From the NCBI GenBank assembly GCA_964035545.1, contig OZ037768.1:6067241-6131240 (forward strand): DNA of 64,000 nucleotides, read 5' to 3'. Positions 12,555-26,000 of the stretch are shown piece after piece (the stretch's first letter is position 1; every line of letters starts with the position of its first letter). Below the pieces are notes generated by a model, which saw only the letters and a list, made by a program, of their open reading frames with translations, did no database searches and was not told the origin of the DNA. The position numbers and the translations under genes are program-made. The stretch comes from Bugula neritina. Taxonomy: Eukaryota; Bryozoa; Gymnolaemata; Cheilostomatida; Bugulidae.

Positions 12555-13984
12555 AGTGTAATCATTTATTAAACTGTTGATATTTTATGATCTACCCTAT
12601 TAATTTTCGAGAAATATTTATGAAAGTAGTGAGATCAATGACCATGACAAAAGTTGCAAGCTATATGATAACCGTCCAGTGGACAAATATTTCAATCAAA
12701 GAGTATTGAAATCAGTCCAATTAATAATTCCCCTGTGAACGTACATAATGCACGTGTTTTCACAAACAAACTTTTATGAATTTATCTTATCTTGTTACTG
12801 TTAACCTGCATTCACAGTTTAAACTTCATTATAGCTAATCAATATTATATGACTGCTCAACATTCTGCTAAATATAAGAGCAGCATACACATATGTCTTA
12901 CTGGCACATGAGAGCAAAAATGGTTTAACCAGGTAAGTTTTCTATAGCATTTATATTAAATCATTTTGAACGAGTTGACAATGTGGCTGTAAAGGTTACT
13001 GCTCCACTATACATTTTCAAAAAAAAATTAAGACAACTATTGTTATTATACAATATGATTGTAGGTACTCAAAAAAGTTTTAAATACCTGCTCATGGGGA
13101 GTATTATTAAATATTCCAAAACAACAAATATATATTTCATATTCTCACTACGATCTTACAGTTCAATGTAAAATTTATGTAAATTTTATCAAATGAATAC
13201 CTGTTTGCAAAGTCAACTAAAATGTAATTAAATAATTAATTGTAGGCGAGTCTGCCTATTTCTTGCATTATATAAGTCGCATTTAAGATTTGCTAAACAA
13301 TGGATTTTGGAAAATGACTTTGGGTTATTATTTCAACAATTGCAAAAAAGTAAGTCCTAATAATGATATATGTGATGACAATAACGTAAACATGTTAAGA
13401 ATTACAAATTTAGAGTAGCCGGTCTATCTCAATTTGCATCTGCGATTGCACAGAAGTGTCTAATATAGTGTCTTAATGTCTTGCTACTCACTTTTAAACC
13501 ACAGCTTTAACTATGTTTTAGTTCAGAACTTCTTTGCTACAAAATGAGATGGTGAAGGTGACTATGACCCAAACAGAGTAACTAACCTTCGCACAAGTCG
13601 GTAAGTATCAACACTATTGGTCAAATTACCTGATTCATTTACATACAGTTTATGTATACTTGTAGTTGATTATTTGAAATACTAGGAATATTTTTCTGCA
13701 TGCAAGCAAATTAGTATTTAAACTGAAACCAACTTTACATATATACCACCAACTCTGAAAAGAAATATAGGGTTCTTATACATATACTTAATACTAATCT
13801 ACACTCCTGCCTAATTGGTTTGATGATCTGAGGAGATATCCAACCTCTTGCAAAAATTATAGCTAAGTTTTCAATTTAATAAATATTAATCACTAGTATT
13901 TTCTGTAAGAAATACTTTATAAATTGACATTTATATGCTGAGTATGAGTAGCAAATATAAAAATACTTGGGTTTTAATTTCCAG
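12555..13984. other. Intergenic region between PDIA3 and DTHD1 with a possible 5' UTR exon
   Basis: No coding exon is recognisable here. The piece 13522-13600 has a good acceptor (TATGTTTTAG before it) and donor (GTAAGTAT after it) but no long open frame. It could be a non-coding first or second exon of DTHD1, spliced to the acceptor at 13983-13984. RNA data would be needed to confirm this. Confidence 0.35.
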
Positions 13985-13999
13985 AATAATTTAAGCAAT

Positions 14000-14047
14000 A
14001 TGGCTGATGCTAGTATGCCTGTTGGTTGTAGCTTACATAGTTGGTAA
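14000..14047 (+). CDS. Upstream ORF (15 codons) before DTHD1
   Basis: Within the first coding exon, ATG at 14000 opens a 15-residue frame (MADASMPVGCSLHSW). Its TAA ends at 14047, two bases before the main ATG at 14050. The main start is chosen because its frame leads into all later exons. A uORF this close may limit or couple translation of the main frame through reinitiation (inference). Confidence 0.45.
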   Translation: MADASMPVGCSLHSW

Positions 14048-14049
14048 TA

Positions 14050-17000
14050 ATGTCCAACAATACTGGTGTTACTTTCTCTTTGACACCAAAGTCATCAAAC
14101 GAGTCTGCCAGAGTTCGTAGATCACCTTCAAGTTCATCACGGTATGCAGTTTTTATGAAGTTTAATTTTAACATTTGCATATTTTAAAAATGATACTCCA
14201 TAGAATTGTTATTTAAGAATTAATATTTGCACACAGAAAGCATGATTTATTTGAAAAATTTTAACATACTTGTGATGGTGATCATCAGTTTAGTCAAAAT
14301 TGTTATAAATGCTAAGTTTACATGTTGATTTATTAAAAGTCAAAAAGTAAAGTAAACTTATGTCAACTGTACGGAAATGAAAGTTAATTTGGTTTTGTAT
14401 GCTCTGTGATTCTTTATATAACATGAAGCTCAATGGCACACATGCAAAATTGCGTAGCCAAAATTTCAATGCACTATTCAACACGAAAATATTTCCTGGG
14501 ATTAAAATCAAGGCTTTATTGAATCTTACAGAAAGAAGTCCTTTTACATTTAGGCATAGCATTGGAGCCTATGGAACTATAAATGATAGAGTAGTTAATA
14601 GAATATTAACAGAATATTATATTTAAACTAATTTAGTCTCTCATCTTTTTATATGCTCTTCTCTACTTTTGTTTTTATGTTTTATGTGATCAGCTCAAAC
14701 CTTATATTGCTGAAGTTGAAATTTATCAAAAGTTACGATTGTAGCTCAAATGATCTCTGTATATGGTGTCATTTGCCTCAAGATAATAATTTGCTTTGCT
14801 AGTGCAAAATTTCTACACTTATCGTGTATTTATAGCAGTAGGAGAAAAACTTCTCCTCAATTACTTCGCATTGATAAATCTAAAACCCAAGTTCCAACTC
14901 CACGAAGTAGCCACTCCGTCTCTAAACGTTCTGCGTCTACTCAAAGACGATCATCAATATCAAATAAAGATGAGGTTACAGCTGATTTGGTTGAAGAATC
15001 GTCTACTAAATCACTATTGCAGCCATCCTCTTCTTCCAGGTTGTTCAGCAAATCATTTTCTCTAATTATTTAAGTATGTTGACAATAAATTATTTTTAAT
15101 TTGAGTAGTTATAGGCTAATCCTGTTACAAGAATCTATGAACTTAATATGAATAACTTGGTACCAACTAATGCTATCTTGTACACTATTATAGATCACCC
15201 ATACCTCTATCTGCTGTAAAATCTTTACCAGCACAAACTGAAGATTCCCGGAGAGGTACTAGTTCAGATACCAAAACAAGGTATGTACTTTTTAATGTTA
15301 TCTTAGAGCAGTCCCTGGGTATTCATGTAGGTGAGTTAGAGTCAGGGTTGGGGTAATTGTAATTTGTAATTGTAATTGGCTGTAATTAATTACATTTTTT
15401 CAAGTAATTGAATGTAATTTGTAATTGAGGTTTAAAAATGTAATTGTAATTGTAATTGTAATTTAATTACATATCTAATGTAATTGATTTTTACAATTAC
15501 TTTATAATTACATGTCAATTACTTCAAACTTTTAAATCTTAAAAAACTCCTTTTTCTACAATGCCTATTGGTAAATAACAAATTCAGATAGTTAGGTCAG
15601 TAAAGTAGGGTCATTCCATGCCAGCTCACCGAATTGCCCGCGTCTATTTGCGTCGCAGATTTTGTTCATGTTTACACCAAATAGACCTACAAATGCCTCA
15701 CGTACTCTTCTTCAGTATTTCTGACCTGACACAAATTTTTTTTGAGAACTGACTACTTTTGTGGACAAAGGTTGAGAAACATTTTGAGGAAAATTTGTGA
15801 TTTCTACTTTGAGACTAATCTATAAACGTCTATATCTCAATCATTTTTCTAGACTGAGCCTTAAAATTTGCTGTGTGATTTGATAATACCTATCAATTTG
15901 CACTAGTAGCAACACATATTACAGAATACTTTGTGCGCTTATATGCAAAGTCATTGAATATGAACAAATCTTTGTAAATTTTGAAAAATTGCAAATACCC
16001 ACCTAATCAAATTTTAAATTGCTTATAAATTGGTCTAAAAGTATAAATCACAAATTTTCCTCAAAATATTTTCCAATCTTTGTTCACCAAAGTAGTAATT
16101 TCTCAAAATGTTTTTTGTGTCAGGCCAGAAATATTCACGAATGGTAATCTGAACATGTGTAGGTTTATTTAGTGTAAATATGAGTTGGACGTGGGACCCC
16201 TTGAAAGTTGGTGGATTTGGTATGGAATGACATAATAGTATCACTGTAGAAAATAAAAGAGGTTCACCACTGTCAACACTGCCCCTGGTAGTTAGACCCT
16301 AGAAGTGACTTCTATTTATTCCTTGTGAGAACAAAAGTAATTGTAATTGTAATTAATTACATTGCCATGTAATTGTAATTGTAATTAATTACATTTATTT
16401 TAACTGTAATTATAATTGTAATTGTAATTGACAAATCTTCATGTAATTGTAATTGTAATTAATTACATTTACATGTAATTGACCCCAACCCTGGTTAGAG
16501 TTGTGGGAAATCTTGACCTGTAAACTCATGAAAATATGAAACAATCAGGAAATAATCATAATCATGTTTGAAGTAAATAAAGATAACATACTATTCTTGT
16601 GTTAAAATTCGATATAAAAAACCTTCTTGCCAATAAAACAGAAGTTTTTAATATAATAAGCACTATATGCATGTAGGCATGCGTTACTGTGTTAATTCTT
16701 TGCTCTACAGTCATTAAGCCAACAGTGTATGGCTTGATCTTAGCAATGTAATATTTGGCTTGTTACAATTCTATAAAAGTATGACTTATACAAGTATTTG
16801 CCATAACTATTAAAACCGCGCATCAACTTGCTATACTATGTATCTAGAACTTCCTTTTAGTTTTAAAAGCTGGTCATGCTTTACTTTGTATCTGAAGCCT
16901 TCTCCTATAGCTACGTTAGGTTTTGTCTATCTAATGTTTTTCCCTAGCCATCTTTTATTATTGCTTCGATAGCTATAGCTGTCTATAAGCAAGGTTCATT

Positions 17001-20000
17001 CATTAATTTTTTCTTGTAATACAAGTACAGGAACACAACATTACTGGTTTGCGCTCACTGTGCTGTTATGGTGTCTTAACGATGGAATATGTAGTCATAA
17101 GTTTGCGGGATGTTCCATGCTTTTGCAAAACCCAATATAATTTTACTATATAGCCTAATATAAAGCACTATACATGCGATTATACTTGGGATATTTTCTC
17201 TAAATTTTGTATTTAAGCAAAGAAAAGGTACATTCATTCATTTATATTTTAACAAAATGACAAGAAACAGCATTGCTGGTGTATACTCACTCTACTGAGG
17301 TACTTTCACAATGGAACCTGTGGGCATTAGTTTGCTGGATGTTCCATGCTTTTGCAAAGCTCCATTATAAATTTCCTATAGTGTAATATTAAACATTAAA
17401 CGCTATACATGCTATTATACTTGGAATACTGGGCATTATTCTGGCCATTCTGGATGTTACAAGCATTTGTTGACAATTGCTAATTAATATTCTGCTAGTA
17501 ATTTTTATGAATAAAGTTAATCAGATAATCAAATCTAAGAGCAGCTGAACACCTTAATTAGATAATTATTGTCATGTGACATTGACAGTGTTTGATATTG
17601 AATTTTTCTGTAACCTATCCTTAATTGTGTTATACTTATGTTGCAATTTTATGATGGGTTGCCGAACAGATATAATATATCTATGATGCATGTTTTGTGC
17701 ATGTAATGTAATATGTTAGCCCAAGAACTTGCTGTTGAGATAATATAGCCAACGATTATTATTTGTTTTGTTGGGACAAATTGTTGGCATATTGTAATTA
17801 ATAAACTGCCAGAGTAAATCATTGATCGCGGGCACTTATTGGTTAAGAGCCACTTAAGTATATTGTAAATGTAACCCTATATACAATAGCTAGCCATAAT
17901 TAGTATTTAATTTATTGCACACAATTGTTTTCATTTAAATATAAACTTTCTGGAGGGTAGAGAAGTGTGAGAAGTAATTAATATTGTTTCAGTGGAATGT
18001 CTCTCAGAGAGACTTTGATTCCTGCACAGATTAATGCAGCTTCGGCTCAACCATCCAAGTCATCAAACTTGTCTTCAACTAAGAAAAAGAGAGGAGTCCA
18101 TATTCCACAAATTGAAGATCAGAATATATCACTCAATCAGACAGTAATTGATGCGTAAGTACTTAAATTATCTAGATAAGCTCCATAAATAAACAACACA
18201 CTTGAGTGTAATGAGGCAATGAAGAGGTGCTAAATATCCATTAGTCTTTGATTGAAAGTGAGCAAGATTTTGGCTCTATGCAAAGCAGGAACAACCCACT
18301 ACTAATCTCCCACCAACACACTCTGCTAGCAACCCTGCTTTCAAACCTAAAGTGATCTTGTGAAGGCAACATAAATTTCAAGACTGACTGGGTTTACTTG
18401 GTAATTGTATTTGTCAGGTTTTAGTCGTAAGAGCCATACTCTGTATAATCATTCATGATAGTTTCAATTACGGTATCTACATTTACAAGTTGATAGTAAG
18501 TTTATGATGATGAGTCATATCTAAGTTTATAGTTTTACTCTCTAGCAATGCCTTAACCAACTCATATATTTAAGTGTCGCTAATACTTTCCTATAAGCCC
18601 AAACTTGGATAAACTGAGCCTGCCAAACATACGTAATTACATCTAAATATAACACATTTAGGTGTCTCTAATATTTAACTGCTGTTTTTTAAGTAGAATA
18701 GTGTACATATTTATAAAACTCAATTTAGAAATGAAGTCAACTACCTTTCCTTATAATGTTTGCATTTTTTAATGTTTAGCTATTGCATTAGGTCAGATTT
18801 CAGTAACTGTTTGCCTAATTATTCTGTGAATGGGCAGACAGTGACATAATTATACAAAATAAACAACATTTTGTGTAACTCAAGCAATACTTCCATCTTA
18901 TATGTGTTATCAAATCGTTACAGTATATTTTCTAATCTGAATTATATGCTGTATAGTTTGACTGTGTTACACAATTTCCAGCATAGTCATAGCCAAAGTT
19001 CTCCCTATTCATTACAATTTGAAAGTTTGAATAAGCTGGAGTTTTAGTTAAAACTTTATTTTAATTAATTTTATATCTTTATTTAAGGTTATTGAAACTT
19101 GAATTAAGTGCTCAAACATTTTAGTTTAACATGACATGTTCATGTTCATGACAATTGTCTGCATTTTTCAAAATTTCAACAATTCAAGCTTGTTTATAAA
19201 TTATAATAATATTATAATATCTATTGCTTTCGTTTTAGTGAATTTTTATGAAAACTACAGCTCATTGCTGAGTTATTTTTTTTTCAAATTTTGAACTTTT
19301 TCACAAAAATGAGAATAGAAAATAAATATTTTCAAACTAGAGAGGCTGCATGCTCTAACAACAGTTTATAACTCAATAAGTGCATAGGATCATGCTGATC
19401 ACCACTTTAGAGCATATGTCATTGAGTTGTAAAAGGTTTGACATATACAGACAGCGCAATTTTAGAAGCTGCATCTAATGAATATGTATTGTAGTGTTTT
19501 ACATGTAGTTAAATGACAAAAAATTCAGGTTGAAGTTATTTCATGTTAATTTATATAGTGAAGTAAAAATGTAAATGCCAATTGCCTTCCCATAATCGTA
19601 ACAAACAAAGTTAATGGTGCCGGCTATATATAATAAGCTAATGGTATGTTAACTTCAATTGCATAATAATAATATATATTTTATTGCTCAAAAATAGTAT
19701 ATATAAAATCTAAAATTAATTTATGATAAAATATAGAAGGTTGCACTGCATTATGTCTAGGAGTTGCCTGCACTTTAAAGATATAATTTTGTTTATTATA
19801 TTTCTTCTGGTCTCAGTCATTTACACAATTATTGTATTGTACTATTATAACTTTATATTTTATATAAAGAAGTTAGCATAGTTTTTGTATATAGTCTTTT
19901 CTCAAGATTAAATCTTTGTGGGGATAGAAATTATGCCACTACTATTTGCTCTTTCATACTCAAATACAACCCTTAATAGTTTAGAGGTAAGATTAGTTTA

Positions 20001-23000
20001 CTGCGTGCTTTAGAAATTGCATTATATAGAGTGCAAAGCCATGCAGATATTCATATGATATCTACATTCAATTCACTGTTATACTTGCATGTAGTACATA
20101 TTTGAAATTGATGGATTAGAATGTAACAAATTGAAACTATGTTTGCTAACATATCTCATTACTGAACCTATAGGCAGTTCAAATGTCTTTTAAACTTTTG
20201 TTAAACCATTTATTGTAGGTTATGTGTTTTATGAATGTGCAATTAATTATTTTCTGTCAAAGTGTTCTGAAAAGAATGAAATTAAGATACTGAGCTGATT
20301 TGTTGATTAAAATTCTTTATTCTCGAACAAATGAAAAATAAATGAGAATTATTATGAGGTAGTGCTAGTATAATGTTAACCTGTTGGTGAAATGTCATGT
20401 ACTGCCTACTAGCAGCTTGTAATGTTACACATTAATGGATTTAATAGAGCTTCAAACATGCGAAACCTGCCTCTATCAGTAAGTTTCTTTTTAATATATT
20501 TCAGAGTTTTGCATTACCGTAGCAGCTAAATTTTCTTTGCACTTCTTCTTTGCATGTTACTTAAGGAATGTGTACATTAAATAAAGTTATGTTAGATATC
20601 TATTAACATGGCAATACATATTAAATTGCTGTATATGTGCATCAGCCAATAGCAAAACAGCAAGTTTAGAAAATGATGACATAAGTTTAGAACAAATAAC
20701 ATTTTTGCTGCAATTTTGAATTACTTGATCATAGTTTGTGCATATATATTGTAATATAGTCATATACAATGTATGTATGTAATACAATACGCACACAATA
20801 CAACATATATATATATATATATATATAAATAATATTACAATGTATATGCAGTGCATGTAAATATGCATATATTACAGTGTACATACAGTGCATGTATGTA
20901 CAGGATATTAAAATACTACAATGTATACTACTTGCACTGTGCGCGGCAATGTATGTATCATGCTCAAACCTATATGATATATAGAATGAATTTGATGAAA
21001 TAAAACTTATTATATTAAGAGAAAAGTGATTTACTAAAAAATTAACATAATGATATAAAAATCAGCAGAGAACAAGACATTAGAGTGATTAATGTAAGAT
21101 AAAACTTTTCTTTTGTTTTGAGGTCAGGCGCTTAGATTTTAATAGTTGTTCCACTAGCTATATAAAAAATAAATAAGCCTTAAGCGTTGGTGAGTAGAAA
21201 TTGCTAAAATATTTAAAATTTGCCAACTAAACTTTAAAAAGTATTTCTTTATTATTACATGATTTCGTATTTAGCTGCTAACACCATTCTAGAAGTGCAG
21301 TTCTAGTTTGGTTTTATACACTTCGCTGGACTAGGCAATGAGCACATTATCCACGCTCTTAGCTTATTCTTTAGAAAGATTGTAGACCAACTGTTTGGCG
21401 TGATCAATAAAACTTAATTTATTTTGCAACCATGGCATGTGCACTATGCTTAACAAATTTGCAGATTGTAATGCTGCTATGCATTCATCACAATAGATGC
21501 TATAGTTGCCTATGTTAGCCTCCAAGATAGCAAGGTTTAAATTCGATGCCTTGTAACAATTCTGTTGCATTTAGGTCTTTTCTGCCTAATAAAAAGCCTC
21601 GTTTATAGCAAATGTTGCAATTTATGGGAGTGAATTTTAATTTGTATGTAAAAGTAGTATAATAGTTTAAATTTTTCTAACTTATAGACTATCAAACCGA
21701 TGTGTAAAATTGATAAATGTCGTCTATTTCGGAGTCTATATGAAGCTATTTAGATAGAGCCTGAGAGAGTTGGTTAAATTAACTACATGCATTGAAGGTT
21801 GCTGCACAAGCCATCAAGCAATACAAATGGAAACCCCAACTTTATCAGAACTAGCCAGCAATGATTTATAAAATGCACCAAAAAATTGAGGCGCTCTAAC
21901 GTATGAATAAGAATGTAGGAATGCCAATTTAATAAAATGAACATAAATATATGCTGTTAAATCCCAGAGTTCGAAGAGGTTGTTTTGTTGAATGTAGAGC
22001 TGCCAGCGTTTACGTTGCAGCAGCGTATAAGCAGCTTAGATTTCTTTGGTTTTATTGAGTAGAAGTTACTAGTAGCAACAAATCCCTTGCGTTATTAATT
22101 GAGTTGATATAGTGACAAGTGTAGTGAAGTTGTCTTTATACTTCTAAATGCTCAGATGAGATACTATTGATTAAGCTTGTAACACTGTGTCATTACATTT
22201 GTTTTCTTTTGTTTATTGCTTTACATCCCAATAAGAAGGAGTGTATTAAAAGTAGAAGTAATGCTAGCAGCATTTCAATATTCCAGTACCGTTAGTCAGT
22301 AGGCGAAGGGCATTTTCGCTGTATTTTAACGCATTGCTGTAATTTTGCTTCATTGATATGGTGATAATGAAAGGAAAAAAATACCGCAAGCAGTCAGTTT
22401 CACACATTCAGCAGATTGATGGGTTAGTACCATTTTAAATGCGTTTAATTTTAACAAAATGTAACGAAAATTGTTACCACTAACATATGGTATGTAAATT
22501 TAAGTTCAAATATACACTTCGTTCCGTTGCTTCAAATAGACCCATATGATGCTCATAAGGGTGAATTTTCGGCTGTGATTTGCATTAACTTATGGTTGTG
22601 TTTTCATTCGATTGACCTGTTCACAAACATCACTGAAAAATCTATTGCATAATTTGAGCAATGGGAATGCAGTGATAGTCAAGTTTTTTAATTTGTTTAA
22701 CTAATGAAAGCATTTTATTACATAACTATTATATCGACATTAATGCATTGTTTAGCTATATAGAATATATTTAAAATATTTGTTAGGTTTGTATATATTG
22801 TAATCTTTACCTCAGTTAGTGTGAAAATGATATCATAATAATTGTCAGCTACTTTTGACTACACTGAAATATCAAAGCTTATGTATAGTAGTTATTGCAT
22901 TAATTCTGATTAATACTACAACTTAAGTTTTGCTCCTAAGAAAAACCTACTAGTCCTAGCAATTAAGTTGAAAACCATATTTTCCAGCAAGTTATCAAGT

Positions 23001-26000
23001 GTGGTAAATTATTCAAACTTTGAAGACTGCAATCCTAATAGTTTCATGTCTCTAAACTCGCACAGCTTATGTCAAGTTTTTATAGTCTATAAGTGCATTG
23101 AGACTACTTTAAACTTAGCAGCTAGACCTAATTGAGAATCAAGCTCCTGTGACAATGGTTTATGTCTGTAAATGAGCTGTGTGCAGGTTAACTCTATAAG
23201 CAGCTGCTGAAGTATGTTTCCTATTTGCAGTCAGCGGTTATTAAACAATGTATACTATTGTTAAAGTGCAATCTCTTGGAAAAGCAACGCTGCCGATTGT
23301 TATGACAAAGCTCAACCAACTTAAATTTTGTTTTTCTTTCGCAAGCTCAGAAGAAAAACTTTTTAGGACATTAAAATAGGATAGCATATTTTAAGCAACA
23401 TCAAAGATTTTTTAATTGTTGTTTAACATTGTTTTTTCGGAGGTATTCATTAGCGTATAATTAACATTGTTTGGTTCAAGATTGCCGTACATTATACCAG
23501 TGGGCTAATACTTGTTTACAGGGCTTGAGTTGAATATTATTAATAGCGAACTCATTAAATGCAGTTCTCTTAGTAACAGTTGAGGCTGGTAGCTTGGTTT
23601 ACAAAGAAAAGTATTGTTGTTAGGCACTCGTATGCAGGTCAATGAAAATCTATTTTTAGTTATAAAATTATTTGCTACAGCGAGCACAATAGAGTAGGTA
23701 TAAGCAATAGTAAAACTGCACACTGCATGCTGGAATTCAGAGAGCAAGTTGCGTTATCATCGCCTTTTTCATAAACTCCTTCTCGTAAATTGTATTACTG
23801 CTACCGCTGCTTAAAGATGAAGCTTCTGGAAGAACAGAGGCGAAGAAGCTCAGTGAAACTTTTACAGCAAACTGATTTGTGTGTTGATCTTCTTTTGCTT
23901 TAACAAAAATTTTTTGTAACAATTCTATAAATTAATGCATATCCCTATATTAACATAATTTAACAATTATTCTCGCTGTATATTATTATAAATATTTACA
24001 TTTCAAAAATATTATAAATAACTTAATATAAGATAGTTTTAATCTAACTTTAAGATGGCTTTATAGACATGCATGTGAATGATTCGGAGTGTTTAATTAT
24101 CATTTCATTGTTGTTAATTAGCCATGTTTAAATAATTGACCAATTCTTGTGTTATTTTTAGATTACTGTTTTTATTTTTACTTATTTGTGCACTGTGATA
24201 TAATGTATGATATATTATAATATAGCGATAAGTATTCTATAATGTATATATAGTTTAATGTAATATAATTTTGTTTGCAGAAATACTTTGGATATATGGC
24301 TACATAAAAAAGGTGGAGAGTTTGAAATATTTGATGGCCGATTGTTAGTTTATCCTGGAAATTATAACTCTAAGAAAGACTTTATTACAGTTAAAAGAAT
24401 TACAGAGAGAACTAGAAAAAATCACATTCCAGAGTTGACCAGGTAATGTTTATATTGTTAAGTTAGTAGTTCAATAACTGAAAATATCCTATGCAAAGTC
24501 AAACACAAATTAGAATAACACTAGCAAATATTGATATATGTGTTTTTTGCAAGCGCTATTATAAATTAATTGAAAATTTTTAATTTAAAAAAAATAAAAG
24601 GTTAACAGTTGATCTAAAACTTTTAGACTACACCAAATTAAAGCAGTAGTGCAAAAGGTCATTGTAAAATTCTATGCTATTTCAATGTAGGATTATAGTA
24701 GTAAATTTATGTGAGGCATTGAAAGCTAGAAATTTTAGTTAATTTACAGCCAGTAAAGTATGAGGCTAAGCAAATATACAAAAACAAAAAGATAAGAAGA
24801 ATTGGGGCACTAGGATCTCTGTTATTGTTTCTCTTTTGTTGCTATCTAAATTTTTAATACTGCTTCATAGCCAGGTGAAGGGAACTATACATTCAACGAT
24901 TTAACAATAAATTAACGAGAAATGATTTTTGCTTACTACTTTTTTATCTAAATAAATAAAATAAACTTTTATTTCCAGACACCACTGTATTGTTTATTTA
25001 GATAAAGTAGTAAACAATAAAAATGTTTCCCATTTGTTTATTTTTAATGAAGTTACTAGCCCTTAGGGATATATTTAGCAATATACATTTCATTTTATTA
25101 GACTAGAAAAGATTAATGGAGATATTTACGAGTTTTCTACTAACAAGAAGCACCTGAAACAACCTGTTGAAGTCTGGCTGCCGTGTCATCCGATTACTCA
25201 CCCTCATCTACAGGAAATAAAACTGAAGGCCAAATATCATGGAGAAGAAGACTTTGTGTACCACCCCTGGACATTATTTGTAAGTACATTGCAGTACAGC
25301 TGAATGATGTTAGGAATATAACTATAACATTGCTCATCAAAACTGACCCACTACAGTGTCATACTCTGCATATAATAGGCAAGTAATGTCATATTACAAA
25401 AATTTAATTATTAAAAATAGAGTAAGTTAAAAATAAATATTCTCATTTTTTGCTCATCTAAGTGAGCTCCTAAGTGCTCATCCCTTGAGAGCCCAGGCTA
25501 GACATCAACAGGCAGCTAGGCTATTTTTAAAACACACCAATTATACTCTTGATAACAATTCATTTTATTTCAGTATTTGAATAGTTTTGATGGGTTTTCA
25601 AAAAAATTTGGGTTTTACTGGTTAGTTATAGGCTATAATTTCATTATAACCTTTGCTATGTATCCAGACAGCTTTTCTTTAAGCTAAAATGTATGAGGAG
25701 ACATATTTTAACATTGCTGGCCTAGTGTTTAGCAGTTTAGACTATATGCTTCTATTACTTAAATCACTATATTTTTATACTTTGAACATTTTCTAGCGAC
25801 ACAGCACCAAGTTGATACTGAAAATATACGAATGTATTAAAAGAAGTATATTGCTATATGATTATACCACAATGGTTACATTAACGTTGCATTGTTACAA
25901 AAATGCTGTAATTTCTATAAACATTTTTAATCATTCTTAACATTTTCCATAAAGCATAATTATAATATATTTCATATGGTGTTTCGTAGCTAAAAATATA

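Larger units (their letters stand above)
18155..24280. other. DTHD1 intron 4 (6.1 kb)
   Basis: This is the largest intron in the window. It holds an (AT)n tract with imperfect ACAGTGCATGTA repeats (20755-20935) and an inverted-repeat element at 22515-22674. No additional coding exon, tRNA or nested gene was recognised. Confidence 0.65.
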
